A stretch of DNA of 64,000 nucleotides from Catenulispora sp. GP43 (GCF_041260665.1 NZ_JBGCCT010000007.1:346346-410345); one strand, 5' to 3'. Positions 1 to 8,983 are shown, counted from the first letter of the stretch. Program-made: numbers and translations. Notes: generated from the sequence alone by a model not told the origin.

Positions 1-1
1 C

Positions 2-244
2 AACCTCGCACTGCTGCACGGTCCGGTATGGGGCCGGCGGTTCGCCGAAGCGTATGAGGAGGCCGGCGGGGTGCTGGCCGCAGATGCGGGGGACCGGCTG
101 TACTGGATGGTGCGGGATCCGCTGGCGTGCTCGGAAGAGGTGGTGGCCATCGCACATGCATGGCGGGAGGCAGGCAGACCGGAGCTGACCACACGAGCCG
201 TGGAGGAGCGGCTGGATTCCTATATCAAGATGCTGCTGGATTGA
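2..244 (+). CDS. C-terminal part of a phosphotransferase-like (APH family) protein, cut by the window edge
   Basis: An open frame runs in from the left edge and ends in TGA at 242-244; about 80 residues are visible. The tail reads RLYWMVRDPLACSEE, then AHAWREAGRPELT, which resembles the C-terminal helices of aminoglycoside-phosphotransferase/choline-kinase-like proteins of actinomycetes. The catalytic motifs (HGD, DxD) would lie upstream and cannot be checked. Its last 20 bases overlap the 3' end of the convergent sigma-factor gene. The family is inferred from a short tail only. Confidence 0.45.
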   Translation, partial: NLALLHGPVWGRRFAEAYEEAGGVLAADAGDRLYWMVRDPLACSEEVVAIAHAWREAGRPELTTRAVEERLDSYIKMLLD

Positions 245-1457
245 GCCGCCGCTCCAGCAACCGCCGCTCGGCATCGGTCGGTGCCAGCTCCAGCGCCGTC
301 CGCAGGCTGTCCGCCGCTTCGTCCTCGCGCCCCAGCCTGCGCAGGAAGTCGGCGCGCGTCGCGTGCAGAAGGTGGTAGCCGTCCAGGCGTCCGGAGTCGG
401 CGGGCGCGTCGAGTTCGGCCAGCCCCGTCTCAGGGCCCTGCGCCATGGCCAGCGCGACGGCCCGGTTCAGATCGACCATCGGGTTCGGGAGCACGCGCCG
501 CAGCTGGTCGTAGAGCCCGACGATCTGCGGCCAGTCGGTGTCCTCGAAGCCAGGCGCGGTCGCGTGGCACGCTGCGATGGCTGCCTGGATCTGGAACGGT
601 CCGGCGCGGCGGCGGCGCAGCGCGCGCTCCAGGATCGCGGTGCCCTCGTCGATGAGGCCGCGGTCCCACCGGGAGCGGTCCTGGTGCTCCAGGGTGACCA
701 GTTCGCCGTCGCCGTCCAGGCGTGTGGCGTGGCGGGCCTCCTGGAGCAGCATCAGGGCCAGCAGGCCCTGGGCCTCGGGCTCGTCCGGCATCAGGGTGGC
801 CAGGACGCGGGCCAGCTGGATCGCCTCCGTACTCAGACGGGCCTTTTGCTCCTGGTCGCTGTAGCTCTCGTTGTAGAGCAGGTACAGCACGTGCAGCACG
901 GCCGGCAGCCGGTCGGGCAGCAGGTGGGCCGGCGGGACCCGGAACGGGATGACGGCGTGCGCCACCTTCTGCTTGGCCCGGAAGATGCGCTGGCCCATGG
1001 TGCGCTCGCTGACCAGGAAGGCGCGCGCGATGTCGGCGGTGCTCAGGCCGGCCAGCGAGCGCAGGGTCAGGGCCACCTGCGCGTCGAGGTTCAGGGCCGG
1101 GTGGCAGCAGGTGAACATGAGCTCCAGGCGCTCGTCCGGGATCTCGCTGTCGCGGGTGTAGGCCGGCGGCGCCTCGGACTCCCACGCGGCCCACTGGCGC
1201 AGCTTCGCCGCCTCGGTGGAGGCCCGGCGCCAGACGTCGACGGCGCGGTTGCGCGCGGCGGTGGTGAGCCAGGCCAGGGGCTGGCGGGGGACGCCCTCCT
1301 CGGGCCAGCGGCGCAGCGCCTGGGTGAAGGCGTCCTGCGCGCACTCCTCGGCCAGGGTCCAGTCACCGCCGGTGAAGCGGATCATGGTGGCCACGATCCG
1401 GCTCCAGCCGTCGGCGTACAGGGCGGCGATCACCTCGCTCGCCGGTTTCTCGGTCAT
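225..1457 (-). CDS. RNA polymerase sigma factor, ECF42-type with C-terminal TPR extension
   Basis: Protein of 410 residues. Region sigma2 lies at about 10-80 (AEECAQDAFTQALRRWP) and sigma4 at about 110-175 (GLSTADIARAFLVSERTMGQR). It is followed by a long helical C-terminal extension (HVLYLLYNESYS, then TPR-like repeats up to DEAADSLRTALELAPTDAERR). This layout, about 400 residues instead of ~200, is the known ECF42 type. That group characteristically lies next to YciI/DGPF-domain proteins, and one lies directly upstream here (1518-1859), same strand, 60 bp apart. No anti-sigma factor is visible; in ECF42 the C-terminal extension is thought to regulate the factor. Targets are unknown. Confidence 0.9.
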   Translation of the reverse strand: MTEKPASEVIAALYADGWSRIVATMIRFTGGDWTLAEECAQDAFTQALRRWPEEGVPRQPLAWLTTAARNRAVDVWRRASTEAAKLRQWAAWESEAPPAYTRDSEIPDERLELMFTCCHPALNLDAQVALTLRSLAGLSTADIARAFLVSERTMGQRIFRAKQKVAHAVIPFRVPPAHLLPDRLPAVLHVLYLLYNESYSDQEQKARLSTEAIQLARVLATLMPDEPEAQGLLALMLLQEARHATRLDGDGELVTLEHQDRSRWDRGLIDEGTAILERALRRRRAGPFQIQAAIAACHATAPGFEDTDWPQIVGLYDQLRRVLPNPMVDLNRAVALAMAQGPETGLAELDAPADSGRLDGYHLLHATRADFLRRLGREDEAADSLRTALELAPTDAERRLLERRLNPAAS

Positions 1458-1517
1458 CGCCGCCTCCTCCCCTCCGCCTGCGCGGTGGGTCCCCCCCCCG
1501 GGGCCCCAGGGCCCGTC

Positions 1518-1859
1518 CTACTCTTGGCCGCCGGACCAGAACGGCCGCAGCTCGATCACCCCGTACCAGGCCATCGGATGCCGCGAGGCGACCTCCACGG
1601 CCTCGTCGAGGTCGGCGCACTCCAGCACGTCGAACCCGGCGATCAGGTCCTTGGTCTCGACGTAGGGCCCGTCGGTGAGCAGCACCTCGCCACCGCGTAC
1701 CCGCACGGTGGTCGCGTCGCTGTCAGGGCGGATGCGCTCGCCGATGAGGCGGACGCCCTTGGCGTCGTTGTCCTTGACCCAGTCCTCGACGTCGGGAGCC
1801 CCCGGGATCTCCTCCCTGGTCCCGGCGGGGTCCACGCACACCAGCATCAAGTACCTCAT
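1518..1859 (-). CDS. YciI/DGPF-domain protein
   Basis: Protein of 113 residues starting MRYLMLVCVDPAG and carrying LLTDGPYVETKDLIAGF, the DGPF/DGPY signature of YciI-like (YCII superfamily) proteins. The fold is a ferredoxin-like dimer with a conserved His/Asp pocket; substrates are mostly unknown. It is the first gene of a two-gene unit with the ECF42 sigma factor, a pairing conserved across actinobacteria, and is probably both its partner and a target. The length is normal for the family. Confidence 0.9.
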   Translation of the reverse strand: MRYLMLVCVDPAGTREEIPGAPDVEDWVKDNDAKGVRLIGERIRPDSDATTVRVRGGEVLLTDGPYVETKDLIAGFDVLECADLDEAVEVASRHPMAWYGVIELRPFWSGGQE

Positions 1860-1974
1860 GTGACTGCTCCGTTCACAGTTCGTCGGCCGGCGACTCGCGC
1901 CGCTGTCGGTCTTCGTGGGATTGACGAACGGGCAGGCGGCATTACTACAGGCTGGCCCAGAAAATCTTCGGAAG

Positions 1975-2205
1975 CTACTTGTCGCTGGTGGGAGGGCACA
2001 CCCAACCGCCGGTGCGTTGCGCTACCGGCTTGTCGCACTGATCATCGGACTGGCCGGTGGATCCGCTGCCGCCACCGAGGTAGTCCTGGTAGCGCGAGGG
2101 CGTGGCCGGCTTGCTCGACGAGCCTGCCGCGGCCGTCACCGCGATCGCGCCCCCGGCGACGAGCACGAGCGACGCGGCGGCTATAAACAGGCGGCGATGG
2201 GGCAT
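1975..2205 (-). CDS. small exported or membrane-anchored protein
   Basis: Reading from ATG 2205 gives 76 residues: MPHRR, a hydrophobic segment (LFIAAASLVLVAGGAIAVTAAAG), then a Ser/Pro/Gly-rich tail with two cysteines (DQCDKPV and GWVCPP). This suits an uncleaved signal anchor or a secreted peptide with one disulfide. A longer form from 2229 would add MRRATLVG in front of the signal, which is less likely. No family is recognised. It stands alone between the sigma/YciI pair and a VOC gene. Confidence 0.55.
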   Translation of the reverse strand: MPHRRLFIAAASLVLVAGGAIAVTAAAGSSSKPATPSRYQDYLGGGSGSTGQSDDQCDKPVAQRTGGWVCPPTSDK

Positions 2206-2423
2206 GCCCACCAACGTAGCTCTGCGCACGCTCTGCCAGAGGCTTTTCGGCGCACCCCGCCAGGAGATGGCCGGGACCCGTCAGCCCGGGCCCGGCACCC
2301 CGGCCGCCCCGGGCCCGGACCCGGGTACGGGCCAGGGTCCACCCCTGGGGTGATCGCCCCGTGTTCCAGGAATCGTTGTCGGCGGATGCCGACCGGCATC
2401 GAGCTGGGCGGAGGAGCGGGACG

Positions 2424-3026
2424 ATGGTGGACTTCAAGCTTGAGGTCGTGGTGCTTCCGGTGTCGGATGTGGACCGGGCCAAGGATTTCTATGCCGGGAT
2501 CGGGTTCCGGGTGGACGTCGACTTCCCCGGGCCCGGCGGGTTCCGGGTCGTGCACCTGACGCCGCCGGGGTCGGCGGCCTCGTTCATCATCGGCAGCGGC
2601 GTGACCGACGCGGCGCCGGGGTCGGAGCGCGGGGTGCACCTGATCGTGGACGACGTCGTCGCGGCGCGCGAGGAGCTGCTGGCGCACGGCGTCGAGGTCA
2701 GCGAGGTGTTCCACGACGCCGGCGGCGTCTTCCACCACGCCGGCACCGTCGACCGGGTCCCCGGCCCGCATCCGGCGCGGCAGTCCTACGGATCGTTCGC
2801 CTCCTTCGCCGACCCGGACGGCAACACCTTCGTCCTGCAGGAGGTCACCACGCGCCGCCCAGGCCGTATCGGGCACGTGGTCTATCGCTCGGCCGCCGAC
2901 CTGGAACTCGCGCTGCGCGACGCCGAGGCCGCACACGCCAAGTACGAGGGCGAACTCGGCCACCCCGACGCCGACTGGCCGGTGTGGTACGCGGCGCACA
3001 TGGCCCGGGCCGCCGGACTGGAGTGA
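2424..3026 (+). CDS. VOC (glyoxalase/bleomycin-resistance fold) protein
   Basis: Protein of 200 residues with two beta-alpha-beta-beta-beta modules: FKLEVVVLPVSDVDRAKDFY at the start and SFADPDGNTFVLQEV near residue 135. The second module shows the usual DPDGN.F.L.E end of VOC proteins, with a candidate metal Glu. Beyond residue 145 there is an unusual extension (ADLELALRDAEAAHAKYEGEL) containing WPVWYAAHMARAAG, a tail seen on some actinomycete VOC enzymes. The start at 2424 is chosen because GAGGAGCGGG lies just upstream; upstream codons in frame do not resemble the family. Substrate unknown. Confidence 0.85.
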   Translation: MVDFKLEVVVLPVSDVDRAKDFYAGIGFRVDVDFPGPGGFRVVHLTPPGSAASFIIGSGVTDAAPGSERGVHLIVDDVVAAREELLAHGVEVSEVFHDAGGVFHHAGTVDRVPGPHPARQSYGSFASFADPDGNTFVLQEVTTRRPGRIGHVVYRSAADLELALRDAEAAHAKYEGELGHPDADWPVWYAAHMARAAGLE

Positions 3027-3140
3027 GGCCGCGGACAGCGCCGCGGCCGCGCCGCGGGACGTACCGCTGATCCGTCCGATCGGCGAGGTCCCGAAGCCAG
3101 CACTAGCACGGCACGACAAAGAAAGAAGTTGGGGGAGGGC

Positions 3141-5990
3141 ATGGAATCCATCGGCATGGCGATGGTGGGCCGGGAGGCCGAACAGGCCGAGCTCGCGGCG
3201 TTCGTCAAGGCTGCCGCGGGCCAGGCCCTGATCCTGCGGGGCGAGACCGGCGTCGGCAAGAGCTCGCTGCTGGCCTACGCCGCGGCGGTGGCCGAGCAGG
3301 AGGGCCACGCCGTCATCCGCGCGGCCGGGGTCGAGGCCGAATCAGCGCTGCCCTACGCCGGGCTGCACCAGTTCCTGCATCCGATGCTCGCCGGCGTCGC
3401 GGACCTCGACGACGGCAGCCAGGCGGCCTTCGAGGCCGTCTTCGGCCGCGCCGACAGCGCCCCGCCCTCGGTCATGACCCTGGGCATCGCCGTTCTCAGC
3501 CTGCTGTCCCTGGCCGCCGCGCGCCGACCCCTGCTGCTGGTCCTCGACGACGGCCAATGGCTCGACGACTCCAGCGCCGACATCTGCGGCTTCGTCGGCC
3601 GCCGGCTGGCCGGCAGCCCGGTGAAGCTGCTGGTCGGCGTCCGCACCGACATCGCCTCGCGCTTCGACACCGCCGCGCTGCCCGAACTGCCCGTCGCCGC
3701 CCTGAGCGAGCAGGACGCCGAGCGTCTGCTCACCCAACGGTTCCCGACACTGGGCAAACAGATCCGCGCCATGGTGCTGGAGCAGGCCCGCGGCAACCCG
3801 CTGGCGCTGCTGGAGCTGCCCGCGCACCTCGGCGGCGCGGCCCAGGGCGAGGCAGGGTTGGAAAGCCTGGTCGGGGAGCTCGGGATGCCGCTGCCCCGGC
3901 GTCTGCAACAGCTGTACGGCACCCGCATCACGGCCTTGAGTCAGGCCATGCGCGAGGAGTTGCTGATGGGCGCCCTCGACGGCGCCGGCACCGGACAGAT
4001 CGGCGCCGGCACCGGACAGATCGGCGCCGGTACCGGCACCGGGACGGGTCCCGGCGCGCGCTACCGCATGCGTGAGGCCGAGGAGGCGGTGGCCGCCGGG
4101 CTGCTGGAAATCGAGCCGGCCACCGGCGACTTCGCGTTCCGTCACCCGCTGGTGCGCTCGGCGGTCGTGCAGATGGCCACCCCCAATCAGCGCCGCGCCG
4201 CGCACCAGGGCCTGGCCCAGGTGCACCGCGAGAACCTGGAGCGCCGCGCGACCCACCTGGCGGCGGCCACCGTCGACCCCGACGAGGAAGTCGCCGACAT
4301 CCTGGAGGCGGCGGCCGAGTCGGCGACCAAGCGCGGCGGCGCCCTGGCCGCGGTGGCCTGGCTGACCCGGGCCGCCGAGCTCAGCGAGGAGCACACCGGA
4401 CGCTCCCGGCGCCTGGCCGACGCCGCCTTCGTCGCCGGCCACGCCGCCCGCCTCGGCCAGGCGCACCGGATCGTGCAGTACGGACTCGGGCCCGGCTCGG
4501 CCGACGCGCCGGCCTCGGTGCTCGCCACGGCGTACCAGGCGCTGTATCAGGACGGCGATGTCCTGTCCACGCACCGCCAGGTCGCCTCGGCCATCGAGCG
4601 GCGGGTCCAGACGGCGCCGGCCGAAGCCGCCGGAGCCGCCGGAGCCGCCGAAGCCGCCGGAGCCGCCGAAGCCGACGAGGTCCTGACCCGGCTGGTGAAC
4701 CTGCTGCTGGCGATCAGCCAATACGCCGGCGACCGCACGGCTTGGGAGCGTACCCACGGCCTGCTGGCCGATCTGGGAGACCGGATCACCGAGCGTTCAC
4801 GGCTGTACGGCAACACCTGGAGCGACGTGATCCGGCACGGCGCCGGAAGCGCGGAGGCGATCGAACAGGCCGCTGCGAAGCTCGCGGGCCAGGAGCCGTG
4901 GGAGGTCACGCGTCTGGCCGTGGCCGCGTACCACCTCGACCAGCTCGGTGCGTTCCGTCCGCACCTGCGCGGCATCGTGGACCGCGAACTGGAGACCGGC
5001 GCCGTGGCCAGCGGCATGGTGATGCTGCACCTGATCATGCTGGACCAGATGGCGGTCGGCGAATGGGACGGCGCGCAGGACACCGGCCGGCGCGTCCTGG
5101 ACCTGGCGGTCGAGCACGGGCACGAGCTGTTCGCCACCCAGAGCCGCGCGTACCTCGCGCAGCTCGCGGCCCTGCGCGGACAGCTGGGACCGGCGCGCGA
5201 CCTGCAGGCCGAGGTGGACGCCTGGGCCCGGCCGCGCGGCCTGGGCTTCCTGACCCAGCTCGCCGACGCTGCCGGCGCGACCGCGGCGCTGAGCGCGGGC
5301 GACTACGAGAGCGCGTACCTGTACGCCATCGGCATCACACCGCCGGGGGAGTTCCGCCCCTACGCGTATCAGGCCCCGCGCACTCTGCTCGACCTGGTCG
5401 AAGCCGCCCGCCACACCGGCCGCGCCGAACAGGCCCGGCAGCACGCTCTGGCCGCCCGCGAAGCCGGGCTGCCGACTCTCTCGCCGCGTCTGGCGCTGAT
5501 CACCTACGGCGCGCTGGCGATGACGGCGGAGTCGGAGAAGGAGGCCGCGGAGATGTTCGCGCTGGCCGAGGCACAGCCGGAGGCCTCGCGGTTCCCGTTC
5601 GAACTGGCGCGGATCCGGCTGGCGCACGGAATCCGGGTGCGGCATGTGGAGGGGCGCGCGGCGGCGCGGCAGTTCCTGCTGCCGGCGGCCGAGGCCTTCG
5701 AGCGGCTGGGCGCCTCCGGCTGGACCGAGCGGGCCCGCGCCGAGCTGCGCGCGACCGGCGCCGTGCCGCGCGCCTCGATGCTGAACCTGGCGTCGCTGAC
5801 GTGGCAGGAGCGGCGGATCGCCGACCTGGCCGCCAGCGGATTGACGAACAAGGAGATCGGCAAGCGGATGCACCTGTCGCCGCGCACCGTCAGCTCGCAC
5901 CTGTACCGGATCTTTCCGAAGCTGGGGATCACGACGCGGGCTGCGCTGCGGGATGCGTTGAGCCGGACGGAGGAGGGGCCGGAGAGCTGA
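3141..5990 (+). CDS. LAL-family (large ATP-binding LuxR) transcriptional regulator
   Basis: Protein of 949 residues. An N-terminal STAND/AAA ATPase carries Walker A GETGVGKSS and Walker B LLLVLDDGQWLDD. It is followed by a long helical TPR-like middle and a C-terminal LuxR HTH (WQERRIADLAASGLTNKEIG, then RTVSSHLYRIFPKLGI). LAL proteins are ATP-dependent activators, often of secondary metabolism. The middle holds two low-complexity stretches (GAGTGQI repeats; Ala/Gly/Glu repeats). ATG 3141 follows GGGGGAGG very closely; ATG 3156 is an alternative. It is the first of three LAL genes in 12 kb; effector and targets are not visible. Confidence 0.92.
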   Translation: MESIGMAMVGREAEQAELAAFVKAAAGQALILRGETGVGKSSLLAYAAAVAEQEGHAVIRAAGVEAESALPYAGLHQFLHPMLAGVADLDDGSQAAFEAVFGRADSAPPSVMTLGIAVLSLLSLAAARRPLLLVLDDGQWLDDSSADICGFVGRRLAGSPVKLLVGVRTDIASRFDTAALPELPVAALSEQDAERLLTQRFPTLGKQIRAMVLEQARGNPLALLELPAHLGGAAQGEAGLESLVGELGMPLPRRLQQLYGTRITALSQAMREELLMGALDGAGTGQIGAGTGQIGAGTGTGTGPGARYRMREAEEAVAAGLLEIEPATGDFAFRHPLVRSAVVQMATPNQRRAAHQGLAQVHRENLERRATHLAAATVDPDEEVADILEAAAESATKRGGALAAVAWLTRAAELSEEHTGRSRRLADAAFVAGHAARLGQAHRIVQYGLGPGSADAPASVLATAYQALYQDGDVLSTHRQVASAIERRVQTAPAEAAGAAGAAEAAGAAEADEVLTRLVNLLLAISQYAGDRTAWERTHGLLADLGDRITERSRLYGNTWSDVIRHGAGSAEAIEQAAAKLAGQEPWEVTRLAVAAYHLDQLGAFRPHLRGIVDRELETGAVASGMVMLHLIMLDQMAVGEWDGAQDTGRRVLDLAVEHGHELFATQSRAYLAQLAALRGQLGPARDLQAEVDAWARPRGLGFLTQLADAAGATAALSAGDYESAYLYAIGITPPGEFRPYAYQAPRTLLDLVEAARHTGRAEQARQHALAAREAGLPTLSPRLALITYGALAMTAESEKEAAEMFALAEAQPEASRFPFELARIRLAHGIRVRHVEGRAAARQFLLPAAEAFERLGASGWTERARAELRATGAVPRASMLNLASLTWQERRIADLAASGLTNKEIGKRMHLSPRTVSSHLYRIFPKLGITTRAALRDALSRTEEGPES
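3982..4044 (+). repeat. 21-bp in-frame tandem repeat in the LAL gene
   Basis: Two perfect copies of a 21-bp unit (3982-4002 and 4003-4023), then a degenerate partial copy. It encodes GAGTGQI repeated and then GTGTGTG. It lies between the ATPase part and the helical repeats, where copy-number change would stay in frame. Confidence 0.85.
4621..4675 (+). repeat. GCC-GCC-GGA/GAA codon repeat in the LAL gene
   Basis: A run of near-identical 9- to 15-bp units encodes an Ala/Gly/Glu stretch (EAAGAAGAAEAAG) inside the helical middle. It is low-complexity coding sequence, in frame. Confidence 0.75.
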
Positions 5991-6013
5991 GGGCATAGGC
6001 CCCCTCAGTGCCC

Positions 6014-6820
6014 TTACCCCTGTTCGCCCGCACCGGTGATCCCGTTGGCGGCGAGCCAGGCCAGCACATAGTCGGCGACCGCCGGCCAGCCGCTGTCGAT
6101 CACCAGCGAGTGGCCCCGGTCGGCGAACTGCTTCAGGTCCGTCACGGCGGTGGAGTCGCCGTAGAGCTTGTACGTCGCGCGCGTGACGGCGTCGGCGACC
6201 ATGCGGTCCTCCTGCCCGGAGATCAGCAGCAGCGGGCCGCGCGCCGTCGTGGGCGTGGGCGTGGGCGTGAGCGTCTGCTCCCTCTCTGGCGCTTCGCCGT
6301 CGAGCCCGAGGTCGGTCAGGAGCCGGTGCGGAGCCGGGACGACGTAGCGCGAGAACAGCTGCGCGGCCTCGTCCTCGCCCACCGCGTTGGCGATCGTGTG
6401 CCGGAACTGGGGCTGGGGGAGCGGCACGTAGTCCTCGGACCCCATCGCGAGCCCGCCGCCGGCTCCGGCCGGCTCCGGCCAGGGGCCGTGTCCCGGCATC
6501 GGCGCGATGGCCACCGCGGCCCGGGCCAGACCGGCGTCGAGCAGCTGCCGGGCGATGAGGCCGCCGGCCGAATGTCCGATCAGGACCGGGAGGCTGTCCA
6601 GCTCGCGCAGCGCCTTCTCATAGTGCGCGGTGAGCTCGTCCAGGCCGAAGCCGCCGAGCGGACCCGGGTCGCGGCGGGCCTGCGGGACGGCTTCGGGTTC
6701 GCCGGGCCAGTGCGGCACGTGGACGTCGTAGCCGTGCGCGCAGAACCGTTCCGTCCAGCCCTTCCAGGACGACATGTGGAGCCACGCACCGTGGATGAGG
6801 ACAACGGGGATGCGATTCAC
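6014..6820 (-). CDS. alpha/beta hydrolase
   Basis: Protein of 268 residues starting MNRIPVVLIHGAWLHMSSW (oxyanion HGxW region). The nucleophile elbow is GHSAGG near residue 85, the acidic residue is in ISGQEDRMV and the His in DRGHSLV, so the Ser-Asp-His triad looks complete. It resembles small esterases/non-heme-peroxidase-like hydrolases (YdeN/AB hydrolase 6). A Thr-Pro repeat (TLTPTPTPTT), from a GGGCGT repeat, sits in a surface loop. It converges on the LAL gene upstream. Substrate unknown. Confidence 0.85.
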   Translation of the reverse strand: MNRIPVVLIHGAWLHMSSWKGWTERFCAHGYDVHVPHWPGEPEAVPQARRDPGPLGGFGLDELTAHYEKALRELDSLPVLIGHSAGGLIARQLLDAGLARAAVAIAPMPGHGPWPEPAGAGGGLAMGSEDYVPLPQPQFRHTIANAVGEDEAAQLFSRYVVPAPHRLLTDLGLDGEAPEREQTLTPTPTPTTARGPLLLISGQEDRMVADAVTRATYKLYGDSTAVTDLKQFADRGHSLVIDSGWPAVADYVLAWLAANGITGAGEQG

Positions 6821-6985
6821 GGATCAAGCGTCCGTCACCGATGGCGGGACGGGAAACAGTCGGATGACTGAATGTGACGGTCGAACACGAGGTCAGAGTG
6901 TCTGGACGTCATGTGACTGATGTGCGTCGCCGGGGCAGGGATGGAGGGTTGTGCCGACAGCGAAGATCCAGGAAGGACTCTCCAT

Positions 6986-8077
6986 ATGATCAACAGGCGG
7001 ACGTTCACCAAGGCGGTCGGGCTCGGTGTGGGCGCCACGGCGGCGACGGCCGTGTCGACCGGTGCGGCGTCGGCGGCCTTCGCGGCCGGCTCCTCCAACG
7101 GCGGCGGCAACGGCCACGGCAGCCTCGGCCGCAAGGCCCCGGTCATCCCGACCATCACCCCGGGCACGCACACCACCTTCTCGTCCCTGAAGCAGGTGCG
7201 GGCCGGCGTGCTGGACATCGGCTACGCCGAGGCCGGCCCCAAGCACGGCCCGGTGGCGATCCTGCTGCACGGCTGGCCGTACGACATCCACAGCTTCGTC
7301 GACGTGGCGCCCCTGCTGGCCGACGCCGGGTACCGGGTGATCGTGCCCTACCTGCGCGGCCACGGCTCGACCACGTTCCTGTCCTCGGCCACCATGCGCA
7401 ACGCGCAGCAGTCGGCGATCGCCCTGGACATCATCGCGCTGATGGACGCGCTGCACATCGGCAAGGCGGTCGTGGCCGGCTTCGACTGGGGCTCGCGCAC
7501 CGCCGACATCATGGCGGCGCTGTGGCCCGAGCGCGTCAAGGCCCTGGTCTCCACCTCCGGCTACCTCATCACCAACGTCGCGGCGCAGAAGAACCCGCTG
7601 CCGCCCAAGGCCGAGCAGGTGTGGTGGTACCAGTACTACTTCGCCACCGACCGCGGCCAGACGGCCATGCAGACCCCCGCCGACCGCGACGCCCTGTGCC
7701 GCCTGGTCTGGGACGACGTCTCCCCGACGTGGAACTTCGACGACGCGACGTTCGGCCGCACCGCCGCCGCCTTCACCAACCCGGACTACGCGGCCATCGT
7801 CATCCACAACTACCGCTGGCGCCTGGGCCTGGCCGACGGCGAGCGCCGCTACGACCGTTACGAGACGCTGCTGGCGGCCAAGCCCACCATCGGCGTGCCG
7901 GCCATCACCATCGACCCGGCGCTGGACCCGTTCCTGGCCTCCACCGACGGCAGCGCCTACCGGGGCTTCTTCACCGGCGCCTACCAGCACCGCGTCTTCA
8001 CCGGCATCGGGCACGACGCGCCGCAGGAAGCGCCCACGGCGTTCGCCCAGGCCGTCGTCGACGTCGACTACCTGTAA
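6986..8077 (+). CDS. exported epoxide-hydrolase-like alpha/beta hydrolase with Tat signal
   Basis: Protein of 363 residues. The N-terminus NRRTFTKAVGLGVG plus an Ala-rich hydrophobic stretch fits a twin-arginine signal, so the enzyme is probably secreted folded. The core has the oxyanion motif HGWPYD, the nucleophile elbow GFDWGSR with Asp as nucleophile (epoxide hydrolase/haloalkane dehalogenase type) and a late His (GIGHDAP). ATG 6986 is preceded by GGAAGGA at 6971-6977. A 64-residue gene follows 13 bp later, probably co-transcribed. The epoxide substrate is not known. Confidence 0.85.
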   Translation: MINRRTFTKAVGLGVGATAATAVSTGAASAAFAAGSSNGGGNGHGSLGRKAPVIPTITPGTHTTFSSLKQVRAGVLDIGYAEAGPKHGPVAILLHGWPYDIHSFVDVAPLLADAGYRVIVPYLRGHGSTTFLSSATMRNAQQSAIALDIIALMDALHIGKAVVAGFDWGSRTADIMAALWPERVKALVSTSGYLITNVAAQKNPLPPKAEQVWWYQYYFATDRGQTAMQTPADRDALCRLVWDDVSPTWNFDDATFGRTAAAFTNPDYAAIVIHNYRWRLGLADGERRYDRYETLLAAKPTIGVPAITIDPALDPFLASTDGSAYRGFFTGAYQHRVFTGIGHDAPQEAPTAFAQAVVDVDYL

Positions 8078-8090
8078 GGAGAGTCCCGAA

Positions 8091-8285
8091 GTGAGCGACC
8101 CCAGCGTGCACAACGACGCGGTGGACGCGCGCACAGCCCGGTTCGGTGCGCTGCCCGATCGCGTCGCGTTCGAGGACATGGTCGCGGAGCAGCCGGCACT
8201 GCCGGCGAACCAGGCTGTGGAGGCCTTCGACTCCGACAGCATGGGGCGGCGGTTCTCGTGCCTCGCTGCCGACCTGGGTCTCTAA
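8091..8285 (+). CDS. small conserved-looking hypothetical protein
   Basis: Protein of 64 residues from GTG 8091, with GGAGAG located 13 bp upstream. It is soluble, acidic and hydrophilic (DARTARFGALPDRVAFEDMV). The family is not recognised, though the phrase RFGALPDRV recalls short actinomycete proteins of unknown role. It sits 13 bp behind the exported hydrolase and just before a strong terminator, so it is probably the last gene of that operon. Confidence 0.6.
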   Translation: MSDPSVHNDAVDARTARFGALPDRVAFEDMVAEQPALPANQAVEAFDSDSMGRRFSCLAADLGL

Positions 8286-8328
8286 GAAGAGCTGGGTCTC
8301 TGAGCCGGTCTGAGGAAGCTCGAACGAA

Positions 8329-8362
8329 GAAGGGGCGGCGGTCTGCGGACCGCCGCCCCTTC
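8329..8362. terminator. bidirectional intrinsic-type terminator hairpin
   Basis: A perfect 15-bp stem (8329-8343 with 8348-8362) and a 4-base TGCG loop lie between convergent genes ending at 8285 (+) and 8373 (-). The stem ends AAG/CTTC give a short T-rich flank on both strands. It probably serves both transcripts. Confidence 0.85.
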
Positions 8363-8372
8363 TGCTTCCGCG

Positions 8373-8966
8373 TCAGGCTTCTGAAGCGCCCTCCAGCAGC
8401 GCGGCGGTCACCGACCGCACTACCTCGCGGCGTCCCTCCCGGTCGGTGACCGACACCGAGGCCATCACGTCCGGGCTGGTGAACTCCCAGAACGCGGCGA
8501 CGTGCAGGATGAGGGCGAACAGCACGTCGGCGTCGAAGCGGCCGCCGATCACGCCGTTGCGCAGCGCCTGTTCGATGAGCGCGATCCGGCCCTGGACGTC
8601 GTGCGCCATCGGTGCCGGGGCCGCCGGGGCCGCCGGGTCCTCGTGCTCCAGCCGTTCCAGGCGGCGCCAGGTGATCAGCCGCGACAGTTCCGGATGGTCG
8701 ACGTAGGCGTCGCACAGCAGGGCCGCGGCGCCGGGAAGGTCCTCGACGTCCAGCGGCAGTCCTTCGACGGTCTCCCGGAGCACGTCCTCCCACACCGCGT
8801 CGAACAGCCCGGCCTTGCTCTTGAAGTAGTGGTAGATCTGCGCCTTGTTGGCCTGCGCGGCCTCGGCGATGCGATCCACCCGGGCCCCGGTCAGGCCGCG
8901 GGCGGCGAACTCCGCGCGGCCGGCGGTGATCAGACGCAGCCTGGTGGCTTCAGCGTCGCGCTGCAT
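8373..8966 (-). CDS. TetR-family transcriptional regulator
   Basis: Protein of 197 residues. The N-terminal HTH reads ARGLTGARVDRIAEAAQANK then IYHYFKSKAGLF, the classic TetR recognition helix. The C-terminal ligand-binding part ends VTAALLEGASEA. There is no convincing adjacent target on the divergent side, so it may regulate itself through the dyad just upstream (8984-8999). Ligand unknown. Confidence 0.93.
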   Translation of the reverse strand: MQRDAEATRLRLITAGRAEFAARGLTGARVDRIAEAAQANKAQIYHYFKSKAGLFDAVWEDVLRETVEGLPLDVEDLPGAAALLCDAYVDHPELSRLITWRRLERLEHEDPAAPAAPAPMAHDVQGRIALIEQALRNGVIGGRFDADVLFALILHVAAFWEFTSPDVMASVSVTDREGRREVVRSVTAALLEGASEA

Positions 8967-8983
8967 GGATCGGCTCCTGTGCT

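Noticed and set aside
363..2186. A 607-codon open frame on the + strand opposite the sigma-factor gene
   Set aside because: Its composition (Gln/Arg/Val/Gly shadow text) is what high-GC antisense of a real gene gives; no family pattern, and it overlaps well-supported genes.
6250..6275. GGGCGT tandem repeat as a regulatory repeat
   Set aside because: It lies inside the hydrolase gene and encodes a Thr-Pro loop.
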